Shown here one piece after another: positions 1-6,042 of a stretch of 6,042 nt of DNA. The notes beneath the pieces are model-generated. The model was not told the origin of the DNA and made no database searches. It saw only the letters and a program-made list of their open reading frames with translations. How positions within the stretch are numbered: position 1 is the stretch's first letter; the number at the start of each line of letters is the position of its first letter. Both the position numbers and the translations under genes were made by a program. Source of the DNA: Clostridiales bacterium (GTDB taxonomy: Bacteria > Bacillota > Clostridia > Tissierellales > Sedimentibacteraceae); contig DNNV01000002.1 of the NCBI GenBank assembly GCA_003497505.1, forward strand, positions 1-6,042. Reading direction: 5' to 3'.

Positions 1-129
1 TTTTGGTTCAAAAATACAGGCTCACTTTTTAAACGTAATGGCGTAGTGGAAAAAATAAATCCATTTAAGCAAACCAGTATGGCGAAAGAGCTTGGCATAG
101 ATATTTCAGACGGAAAGAGGTTGTTTTGA
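1..129 (+). CDS. C-terminal end of an unrecognised protein (5' truncated)
   Basis: The frame is open from the first base of the window to a TGA at 127-129, giving the last 42 residues of a protein whose start lies outside. An in-frame TAG follows immediately (130-132), so termination is by tandem stops. The tail is basic and mixed in character, with aromatic residues at its start (FWFKNTG) and an ending GIDISDGKRLF. It has no cysteine, no membrane segment and no catalytic motif that I recognise, so I assign no function. It probably belongs to a separate transcript from the genes downstream, because a likely terminator and new promoters lie between them. The composition looks like a real soluble-protein tail, but 42 codons are too few to exclude a chance open frame. 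The opposite strand is also open here but gives a Phe/Pro/Leu-rich, shadow-like translation. Confidence 0.45.
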   Translation, partial: FWFKNTGSLFKRNGVVEKINPFKQTSMAKELGIDISDGKRLF

Positions 130-195
130 TAGAACTTTGGGCCAACCAGAGGTAACGGCATAGTAAAGCATATGAAGAACACCCAGCCTAAGCAG

Positions 196-237
196 AAAAA
201 GGTTGTCGTAAATGATATAATCAGCGGCAACTTTTTT
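196..237 (+). terminator. Likely intrinsic terminator of the upstream gene
   Basis: GTTGTCG (202-208) pairs with CGGCAAC (225-231) over seven base pairs including one G-U, and six T follow directly (232-237). The loop is long (209-224), but TGAT (213-216) and ATCA (220-223) can pair inside it and extend the hairpin. A run of A at 196-200 lies opposite the T run, so the structure might also terminate transcription from the other strand. It lies about 70 nt after the upstream stop and upstream of the yhaM promoters, where a terminator would separate the two units. The stem is only moderately GC-rich, so its efficiency is uncertain. Confidence 0.6.
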
Positions 238-269
238 ATTGTAAGGAAGACATCAATCTTAATTTTCTA

Positions 270-298
270 TTTAATCATTTTGTCACATATGCTATAAT
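270..298 (+). promoter_or_regulatory. Promoter P1 of the yhaM-addBA operon (extended -10)
   Basis: A perfect TATAAT lies at 293-298, preceded by TG at 290-291, which makes an extended -10 element. The best -35 match at 17 bp spacing is the weak TTTAAT at 270-275 (three of six consensus positions). Extended -10 promoters tolerate a poor -35. The expected transcription start is near 305, giving a leader of about 26 nt before yhaM. Its -10 box lies within the spacer of the second promoter, so the two probably cannot be occupied at once. Confidence 0.5.
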
Positions 299-308
299 AC
301 TTTATAAT
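280..308 (+). promoter_or_regulatory. Promoter P2 of the yhaM-addBA operon (sigma-A type)
   Basis: TTGTCA (280-285, five of six matches to TTGACA) is followed by a 17 bp spacer and a perfect TATAAT (303-308). This is a near-consensus housekeeping promoter. The expected start is near 315, leaving a leader of only about 16 nt that holds little besides the ribosome binding site. No riboswitch or attenuator fits between this start and the yhaM ATG. No further promoter is apparent in the short yhaM-addB gap, so this one and P1 probably drive all three genes. Confidence 0.7.
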
Positions 309-318
309 AAAAGAGAAA

Positions 319-324
319 AGAGGA
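319..324 (+). promoter_or_regulatory. Ribosome binding site of yhaM
   Basis: AGAGGA lies six nucleotides before the ATG at 331 in a purine-rich leader. It fixes the start of yhaM, since no in-frame start codon lies between the promoters and 331, and the next in-frame ATG (codon 18) has no comparable site. Confidence 0.7.
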
Positions 325-330
325 AAATAT

Positions 331-1347
331 ATGGGACAGGCAAGCATTGGTGACTTGTTAAATGATAAAGCAAGGGAGCAAATGAGAAGTATGGTTGATA
401 CAGGGAAAAATATTTCAGATCTGAAGGCCGGAGAAAAGACCGACGGATTTTATCTTATAAAGAGCTTTGATGTAAAGAAAACTACTAATGGTAAACAGTA
501 TATAGATATTGATCTTGTTGATAAAACAGGAGAAATAAATGCGAAGATATGGGAGTATTCAGAGGAAAAGGAAGCGCTTGTGGCAAGCAGCTCAATTGTC
601 AAGGTGAGGGGAGAGGTTCTGGAATGGAACGGCTCGAAGCAGCTAAAGGTGAATAAAATAAGACCTGCTTCGGAAATGGATTCGGTGAAAATATCGGAAT
701 TGATACCGTCTGCACCTGTTGACAAGGAAGAGATGTTTGATGAGGTTAAATCATATGTGAATAAAATAAAAGACACCGAGATAAGGATGTTGGTGGACAC
801 AATTATATCTAAGTATTCAAGCAAGCTATACTACTATCCGGCTGCAAAGAAAAACCACCATTCATATATGAGCGGACTTTTGTACCACATGATGAGAATG
901 CTTCAGTCAGGAGAAAAGCTGGGTCAGGTATACGACTTTCTCAATATGGACTATGTGTATGCAGGAGTTATTCTTCACGACATTTGCAAAATACTTGAAA
1001 TGGATTCCGACGAATATGGGGTTGTTTCGGACTATACAATGGAAGGAAAGCTGCTTGGACACATTATTCAGGGTATAAAGGAAATAGAAATCGAAGGAGA
1101 AAAGCTGGGCATCAGCAGGGAAAAAAGCGTGGTGCTCCAGCATATGGTGCTGTCACATCACTATGAGCCGGAATTCGGAAGTCCGAAGAAGCCAATGACT
1201 CCTGAAGCGGAATTGCTTCATTTCTTAGACATAATCGATGCAAGAATGTTTGACTTCCAGCATGCTGTTGAAGGTGTTCAGCCGGGACATTTTACAGATA
1301 AAATATGGCTTCTGGACAACAGAAACTTATATAGAACTACGAATTAA
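331..1347 (+). CDS. yhaM: YhaM-family 3'-5' exonuclease (OB-fold plus HD domain)
   Basis: This 338-residue protein has the two-domain layout of YhaM, a metal-dependent 3'-5' exoribonuclease of Bacillota that can also act on single-stranded DNA. Residues about 34-112 form an OB-fold for binding single strands (IDIDLVDKTGEINAKIW, then VKVRGEVLEWNG). Residues about 165-310 form an HD phosphohydrolase domain. Its metal ligands appear complete: the NHH motif at 175-177, the HD pair H216-D217, H244, histidines H271/H276/H277, and D300/D303 in FLDIIDA. There is no signal peptide or membrane segment, so it should be cytosolic. It is about 25 residues longer than Bacillus subtilis YhaM, and the extra length is a charged N-terminal segment before the OB-fold. 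It is the first gene of the operon and ends 13 nt before addB. Family assignment is secure. Whether its main substrate here is RNA or DNA is inference. Confidence 0.93.
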   Translation: MGQASIGDLLNDKAREQMRSMVDTGKNISDLKAGEKTDGFYLIKSFDVKKTTNGKQYIDIDLVDKTGEINAKIWEYSEEKEALVASSSIVKVRGEVLEWNGSKQLKVNKIRPASEMDSVKISELIPSAPVDKEEMFDEVKSYVNKIKDTEIRMLVDTIISKYSSKLYYYPAAKKNHHSYMSGLLYHMMRMLQSGEKLGQVYDFLNMDYVYAGVILHDICKILEMDSDEYGVVSDYTMEGKLLGHIIQGIKEIEIEGEKLGISREKSVVLQHMVLSHHYEPEFGSPKKPMTPEAELLHFLDIIDARMFDFQHAVEGVQPGHFTDKIWLLDNRNLYRTTN

Positions 1348-1351
1348 AACC

Positions 1352-1356
1352 GGAGG
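1352..1356 (+). promoter_or_regulatory. Ribosome binding site of addB
   Basis: GGAGG lies four nucleotides before the ATG at 1361, in the 13 nt gap after the yhaM stop. It decides the addB start. The frame stays open 41 codons further upstream, to an ATG at 1238 inside yhaM, but that start has no family support, whereas starting at 1361 places the conserved P-loop at residues 8-15 as in other AddB proteins. Confidence 0.85.
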
Positions 1357-1360
1357 ATTT

Positions 1361-4300
1361 ATGGGATTAAATATAATTGCAGGGCGTGCCAAGACGGGCA
1401 AGTCCACGTATGTTTATGACAGCATAAATAAAGAGATAAAACGCGGAAATTCTGCTGCCCTGCTGCTCATAGTGCCTGAGCAGATGACATATCAGGCAGA
1501 ATATGAAATCATTGATTGTATAGGAGACCAAGGCATAATGGATGCCGAGGTGCTTAGCTTCACGCGACTGGGATACAAGGTCTTTGAGGAGGTAGGAGGG
1601 CTTAAGGTCCAGGAAATAAACAGCTACGGCAAAATTATGCTTCTGAAGCAGATATTTGAGGAGAATAAGGACCAGTTGAAGCTGTTTACAAAGGCATCCA
1701 GGCAGGAGGGGTTTCTGAGGGAGTTTGATGCTCTCATAAGTGAATTGAAGCAGGATTGCATAAGCGTTGAGTTTCTGGAGCAGGTAATTAAGCACAAGGT
1801 AAGAGAAGACGCAAATCAGCTTCTTACCAAAAAGCTTGAGGATATTATTAAAATTTACGGAGAAATAAAAAAGCGTACAGAGGGTGTGTTTTTTGACGAA
1901 GAGGATAAAACGGACCTTCTTATTTCTGCTGTTCAGCATTCTTCCTTCATAAAAAACTCTCGCATATGGATTGACGGATTTGAAAGCTTCAATATGCAGA
2001 GGCATAGGCTTATAAAAGAACTGATTAGGTATGCGGAGGAGGTATACATAACTCTTGATATGGACTCTGCATCATTTGATAACCTCAGCAACACGGATGA
2101 CTGGGAGGCCTTCAGTACGGTTCACTCTACCTATAAGAACCTCATAAGGGACATAGACTGTAAAATAAAAATAATTTCATTAGATAATAACTCGATGAAC
2201 AATGAGATGAAAACAATTGAAAGAAATATATTTTCAGTTAACCCTGGCTTATATTCTGAGCAAACCAATAGGATTAACATACTTTCTTCTCTCAATCCCT
2301 ATACGGAAACCGAAAGCGCAGCAGCGAAAATAATTTCATTGGTCAGAGACCATGGATACAGATGGAAGGATATAGCTGTTGCAACCGGCGATATGGATAC
2401 CTACGGAATAAATATCAAAAAGGTTTTTACACAATATGAAATACCACATTTTCTTGACTATAAAAGAGACATTATGGGAAACCCTCTTACGAAATTCATA
2501 CTGTCTCTTTTAGATATTTTCATCTATAATTTCAGACATGACAGCGTTTTTGAACTTCTGAAAACAGGATTTTACCCCCTCGATTATGATGAGGTGAGCA
2601 GAATGGAAAACTTTGCTCTTCAATACGGTATAAAGGGGGACAAGTGGTTCAGACCATTTGCTTTTAATGCTGAGAATATTGATTATTTCAACAGCCTTCG
2701 CGAGAAATTCGCATCAGGATTTAAAAACGGAAGAAAGAAATTCAGAGAATTGAAAACCACTCTTGATATTACCATGTTCCTGTTTGATTTTATGAAGGAA
2801 TACAAGGTCCAGGAGAAAATTGAGAAACAGGTTGAAGTATTCAAAAAATCAGAACTGTATGAATTATCCGGTGAAAATGCGCAAATATGGAATTATGTAA
2901 TAGACATACTTGAGCAGATAGTGCTGGCCGGAGGGGATATTGAAATTACTCCTGCGGAGTACAGAAAAATGATTGATGCAGGCTTCAATGAGGTTAAAAT
3001 AAGTATTATACCACCAACATTGGACAAGGTTACAGTCAGTGATATAGAAAAGGCATCAATAAAGCCAACAAAGGTTCTTTTCATATTGGGAGCAAACGAA
3101 GGAAGCATCAACTCCGGAAACAGCGAAAAGGGTCTGCTCCTTGATGAGGAGAGAGAGATACTTGCCAAATCAGGCATGAACATGCTCAATGGCTCGGATT
3201 ACTATCTGTACAGGGAAAAGCACATACTTTACAAGCTGTTTACATGTGCTTCAGATCATATATTTTTGAGCTGGGCACAGGGGACAGCAGAAGGAAGGGC
3301 GCTGCAGGCATCAATTTATGCGGATAAATTCAAACAGCTGTTTCCCGCAGTCAAGGAACAATCAGACTTAAATGCAGCTGAAGAAGATAAGGTGTCCAAC
3401 AGCAGGGGAACCGCCGGATATCTTATTGCAGCAGTAAGAGATTTCGTTGAGGGGAAAGGCATAGACAGCATATGGCAGGATGTGTATGCGTGGTATGAAA
3501 AAAACGAAGAAAATATGCATGTCATGATAAAGAATGGATTGCTGCATGAAAACAAGGCATATAAAATAACGAGCGAGAATTTGAAAAAAATACATAATGC
3601 GCCTGTGTCTATGTCTGTCTCAAAGCTTGAAAACTTTGCCGCATGCCCGTTTAAATTTTTTATGGACGGTATTATTAAACCCCGTCCGAGAATTGTACAG
3701 AAGGTTGAATTTTATGACCTGGGAAATATTTATCATCAGGCTGTGGAGCAATTCACAAAGCAAATAACAGAAAATACCGAAAATATTGATAATCTCAATA
3801 AGGATGAGATATATTCACTGTCTCAGTCCTGTGCTGAGAAGGTACTTGATGAAGGGGAAATGGATTATACTGCTCTTAATGCAAACCAGCGCAGTATATA
3901 TATGAAGGAAAAAATAAAAAGGCTCATAGGCAGAGCGGCGGATACCATAGTGGAGCAACTGAAAAAGGGCAATTTCAGGCCCTCCTGCACAGAGCTCGTT
4001 ATAGGTGAAGAAGGCTCACAGGCAATCGAGCCCTTGAGAATAAAAATAAGCGATGATGTAAGTGTATTGCTGCAGGGTAGAATTGACAGAGTGGATACCC
4101 TGCAGAAGGACGGAAAAACATATATAAATATAATAGACTACAAATCCTCCTACAAGGATATTGATTTATCCGATGCGGTGCAGGGGTTACAACTCCAGCT
4201 CCTGGTTTATATGTCAGCAATAATCAGGAACGGAGAAAAATTGTTCCGTACAGAAACAGAAATAGGTGGAGCGTACTATTTTTGTATAGATGATCCTCTG

Positions 4301-4753
4301 ATAGACGGAGATGAGGTGTTGGCGGAGAACTCACAGAGAGAAATATTCAAGCAGCTTTCGCTGAAAGGATACATTGTGGAAGATGCTGACATCATTTCAA
4401 ATATGGACAGAGAAATAGCCGAATCAAGAAAATCGGACGTAATTCCTGTTTCCCTGAACAAGGACGGAAGCACCTCCAAGTCTTCAAAAACACTTACTGT
4501 TGATGAATTCAGAGCGGTGTTGGACAAAACTGACAGTGTTGCTGCAGATATGGCGGAAAAGATAATGGACGGCAATATAGATATAATGCCATTCAAAAAG
4601 GAAGCTGACGGCAGGACCCCATGCCAATACTGTGAATACAAGGGTGTATGCCAGTTTGACCCGGCAGTGGGCAACAGCTACAGAAAAATAAAAAAGCTTA
4701 AAAAGGATGATATATTGTCAGAGATTCTCGAGGAAGGCGGTGCAAATGCATGA
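1361..4753 (+). CDS. addB: ATP-dependent helicase/nuclease subunit B (AddB)
   Basis: AddB is the partner of AddA in the cytosolic AddAB complex, which unwinds and trims double-strand DNA ends so RecA can load. It cuts one strand and, in studied Bacillota, reads the Chi signal. The 1130 residues are close to the B. subtilis length of about 1166. An N-terminal P-loop-like motif GRAKTGKS spans residues 8-15. The middle is the divergent helicase-like fold with the family blocks YEIPHFLD (359-366) and LGANEG (576-581). The C-terminal RecB-family nuclease shows H792, E796, D909 in GRIDRVD, D926 and K928 in DYKS, and Q946 in LQLQLLVY. Four cysteines, C762 (AACPF) and C1088/C1091/C1097 (CxxCxxxxxC), match the iron-sulphur cluster ligands that pin the nuclease domain. 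No catalytic residue is missing, so it should be active. It overlaps addA by four bases. Identification is essentially certain. Confidence 0.98.
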   Translation: MGLNIIAGRAKTGKSTYVYDSINKEIKRGNSAALLLIVPEQMTYQAEYEIIDCIGDQGIMDAEVLSFTRLGYKVFEEVGGLKVQEINSYGKIMLLKQIFEENKDQLKLFTKASRQEGFLREFDALISELKQDCISVEFLEQVIKHKVREDANQLLTKKLEDIIKIYGEIKKRTEGVFFDEEDKTDLLISAVQHSSFIKNSRIWIDGFESFNMQRHRLIKELIRYAEEVYITLDMDSASFDNLSNTDDWEAFSTVHSTYKNLIRDIDCKIKIISLDNNSMNNEMKTIERNIFSVNPGLYSEQTNRINILSSLNPYTETESAAAKIISLVRDHGYRWKDIAVATGDMDTYGINIKKVFTQYEIPHFLDYKRDIMGNPLTKFILSLLDIFIYNFRHDSVFELLKTGFYPLDYDEVSRMENFALQYGIKGDKWFRPFAFNAENIDYFNSLREKFASGFKNGRKKFRELKTTLDITMFLFDFMKEYKVQEKIEKQVEVFKKSELYELSGENAQIWNYVIDILEQIVLAGGDIEITPAEYRKMIDAGFNEVKISIIPPTLDKVTVSDIEKASIKPTKVLFILGANEGSINSGNSEKGLLLDEEREILAKSGMNMLNGSDYYLYREKHILYKLFTCASDHIFLSWAQGTAEGRALQASIYADKFKQLFPAVKEQSDLNAAEEDKVSNSRGTAGYLIAAVRDFVEGKGIDSIWQDVYAWYEKNEENMHVMIKNGLLHENKAYKITSENLKKIHNAPVSMSVSKLENFAACPFKFFMDGIIKPRPRIVQKVEFYDLGNIYHQAVEQFTKQITENTENIDNLNKDEIYSLSQSCAEKVLDEGEMDYTALNANQRSIYMKEKIKRLIGRAADTIVEQLKKGNFRPSCTELVIGEEGSQAIEPLRIKISDDVSVLLQGRIDRVDTLQKDGKTYINIIDYKSSYKDIDLSDAVQGLQLQLLVYMSAIIRNGEKLFRTETEIGGAYYFCIDDPLIDGDEVLAENSQREIFKQLSLKGYIVEDADIISNMDREIAESRKSDVIPVSLNKDGSTSKSSKTLTVDEFRAVLDKTDSVAADMAEKIMDGNIDIMPFKKEADGRTPCQYCEYKGVCQFDPAVGNSYRKIKKLKKDDILSEILEEGGANA
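4731..4740 (+). promoter_or_regulatory. Ribosome binding site of addA, inside the end of addB
   Basis: The sequence AGGAAGGCGG lies within the last codons of addB, ending nine nucleotides before the addA ATG at 4750. The addB stop (TGA, 4751-4753) and addA start share ATGA at 4750-4753, an arrangement that usually couples translation. A nearby ATG at 4746 is in another frame and hits a stop after six codons, so 4750 is the start. Confidence 0.75.
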
Positions 4754-6042
4754 AATTCAGCTTTAGCCAGCAAGAGGTTATAGATTTACGGAACAAAAAC
4801 ATACTGGTGTCGGCAGCTGCGGGTTCAGGCAAGACAACCGTTCTTGTTGAAAGAATAATTCGTCTTATTATAAATGAAAAAGAAGATATTGATAAATTTC
4901 TCATAGTAACATTTACGAATGCTGCAGCCAACGGGATGAAGCAAAAGATACACAAGGCTCTCATTAAAGAGCTGCAGTCAGGCGAAAACAAGGCTCATTT
5001 GGTTAAACAGCTTAATTTGCTGAACAGATCCAGCATTTCAACAATTCATGCATTCTGTATCGACATTGTGAGGAAGAATTTTCATGTAATAGGTATAGAC
5101 CCGAATTTCCGAATAGGCGATACAAATGAAGTTGAGATACTGCTGCAAGAAGCAATAGATGATATTTTAGAGAAATACTATGAGGAAAGGCCAGAGGGAT
5201 TTATACACCTGGTTGAAGGCTTTACAGGAAATCGCGGAGACGGTGAGCTGAACGAAATAATTAAAGATATCTATAAATTTTCTCTTAGCTTTCCTGAACC
5301 CCTTAAATGGCTTTATGAATCCGTAGAAATGCTTTCAATGCATGGAGATGAGTTGGAGAATTCGAAATGGATGAATGCGGTCAGGGAAAGCCTGACTTTG
5401 CAGCTTGACGGAGCAGAGGAAATGCTGACATCCGCTATCGGCTTATGCCGGGAGGATGACGGTCCGTCTGTGTACGAAGAGGCATTATCTGAAGACTTGA
5501 ATAATTTAAGTAATCTCAAGATGCTTCTGAGAAGTGACTTCAGAGGCTTTATCCGACATGCTCACGGCGTGGTATTTCCTGCGCTGAAGGCGTTGAGAGG
5601 CGAGGCGAAAGAAGCCACAGACCCGGAGAAGCAGGAGGAAGCCAAGTCTCTGAGAGAAGAATACAAGAAAATTATAAGCAATATAAAAAAAATGATACCC
5701 AACAGGGAGCTCTCGGAATTTGTTCATGACATTAATTATATGTATCCTCCAATGCATGCTCTTTACAATATTATAAGTGAATTAGACGCCTTGTTTAAAA
5801 TCAGAAAGATGGAGAAGGCAATTGCCGATTTCAACGATGTTGAACACTATGCTCTTCATATACTCAGGCAGGAAGACATTGGAGAACGGTACAAAAATAA
5901 GTTCAAATATATTTTTATAGATGAATATCAGGACAGCAACAGCCTTCAGGAAGAGCTCATAAGCACTATAAAAAGGGAGAACAACATGTTTATGGTAGGT
6001 GATGTGAAGCAGAGCATCTACCGCTTCAGGCTGTCCGACCCG
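4750..6042 (+). CDS. addA: ATP-dependent helicase/nuclease subunit A (AddA), 3' truncated by the window
   Basis: AddA is the UvrD/Rep-type (superfamily 1) 3'-5' helicase motor and second nuclease of AddAB. The frame stays open to the window edge, giving 431 residues, about a third of the usual 1200 or so. Visible motifs in order are: a Q motif around Q7, Walker A AAAGSGKT (22-29), motif Ia VTFTNAAANGM (53-63), the AddA signature SISTIHAFC (95-103), Walker B IDEYQD (390-395), and motif III GDVKQSIYRFR (417-427). The stretch between about 125 and 380 is the helical 1B insertion, rich in charged residues. Motifs IV-VI and the C-terminal nuclease lie beyond the window, so their integrity cannot be judged. 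One oddity is glycine at residue 62, where related proteins normally have glutamate. The gene overlaps addB by ATGA and is probably translated in coupling with it. Identification is essentially certain. Confidence 0.97.
   Translation, partial: MKFSFSQQEVIDLRNKNILVSAAAGSGKTTVLVERIIRLIINEKEDIDKFLIVTFTNAAANGMKQKIHKALIKELQSGENKAHLVKQLNLLNRSSISTIHAFCIDIVRKNFHVIGIDPNFRIGDTNEVEILLQEAIDDILEKYYEERPEGFIHLVEGFTGNRGDGELNEIIKDIYKFSLSFPEPLKWLYESVEMLSMHGDELENSKWMNAVRESLTLQLDGAEEMLTSAIGLCREDDGPSVYEEALSEDLNNLSNLKMLLRSDFRGFIRHAHGVVFPALKALRGEAKEATDPEKQEEAKSLREEYKKIISNIKKMIPNRELSEFVHDINYMYPPMHALYNIISELDALFKIRKMEKAIADFNDVEHYALHILRQEDIGERYKNKFKYIFIDEYQDSNSLQEELISTIKRENNMFMVGDVKQSIYRFRLSDP

Noticed and set aside
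3..266. A minus-strand frame without stops across the upstream tail and intergenic region.
   Set aside because: It is Phe/Pro/Leu-rich, crosses the terminator hairpin and lacks a credible start with a ribosome site. It looks like a shadow of the plus-strand tail plus chance.
283..294. A LexA-box-like palindrome with centre ACATATG in the yhaM promoter, attractive for a repair operon.
   Set aside because: Only the centre fits. The half-sites (TCAC and GCTA) each miss two of four bases of the GAAC/GTTC type that LexA reads in Bacillota, and the AT-rich centre overlaps promoter sequence.
172..297. A 41-codon frame with a hydrophobic C-terminal stretch (ILIFYLIIL) between the upstream gene and yhaM.
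   Set aside because: It has no ribosome binding site at a usable distance (AGAGG at 148-152 is 19 nt away). It also runs through the terminator hairpin, and its end lies over the yhaM promoters, so it is most likely chance.
1238..1360. A longer addB start at 1238, inside yhaM.
   Set aside because: The extra 41 residues are yhaM read in another frame. The start at 1361 has a GGAGG site and gives the normal AddB N-terminus.
1367..2005. A 212-codon open frame on the minus strand over the addB 5' end.
   Set aside because: Its translation has no recognisable domain and is rich in Leu, Phe, Tyr and Cys as expected from an antisense shadow. The plus strand is unambiguous AddB here. Other minus-strand frames over yhaM, addB and addA fail for the same reason.
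1..6042. Possible enrichment of the Bacillus Chi sequence AGCGG near addAB.
   Set aside because: By eye I find about five copies on the plus strand, near the number expected by chance in 6 kb. The Chi sequence of this organism is also unknown.

Overview
The window is AT-rich and has codon use typical of low-GC Bacillota, with frequent ATA, AGA/AGG and AAA. Its gene content (a YhaM-type nuclease followed by AddB and AddA) and strong GGAGG-type ribosome binding sites point to an anaerobic Clostridia-like member of Bacillota. I cannot name a genus. All supported genes are on the + strand.

Layout. Positions 1-129 hold the last 42 codons of an unrecognised upstream gene, which ends in tandem stops (TGA TAG). 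Positions 130-330 are intergenic. They carry a likely intrinsic terminator for that upstream gene (about 196-237) and then two overlapping sigma-A-type promoters whose -10 boxes lie 10 bp apart. The promoters fire into a tightly packed operon: yhaM (331-1347), 13 nt of spacer, addB (1361-4753), then addA (4750 to the window edge). addA overlaps addB by the four bases ATGA and is cut after 431 codons.

Function. AddA and AddB form the helicase-nuclease that resects double-strand breaks, the Gram-positive counterpart of RecBCD. The visible AddB has all the parts expected of a working subunit: an N-terminal P-loop, a C-terminal RecB-family nuclease with its catalytic residues, and the four cysteines of the iron-sulphur cluster. 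The visible part of AddA has the Q motif, Walker A, motif Ia, Walker B and motif III of an active UvrD-like motor; its own nuclease domain lies beyond the window. YhaM is an OB-fold plus HD-domain 3'-5' exonuclease. Its position as first gene of the operon suggests co-expression with the break-repair enzyme.

I see no mobile element, CRISPR array, RNA gene or undescribed system. The window is a well-preserved, essentially ordinary DNA-repair operon. The points most worth checking are the yhaM-addBA linkage, the paired promoters, and one unusual residue in AddA motif Ia.
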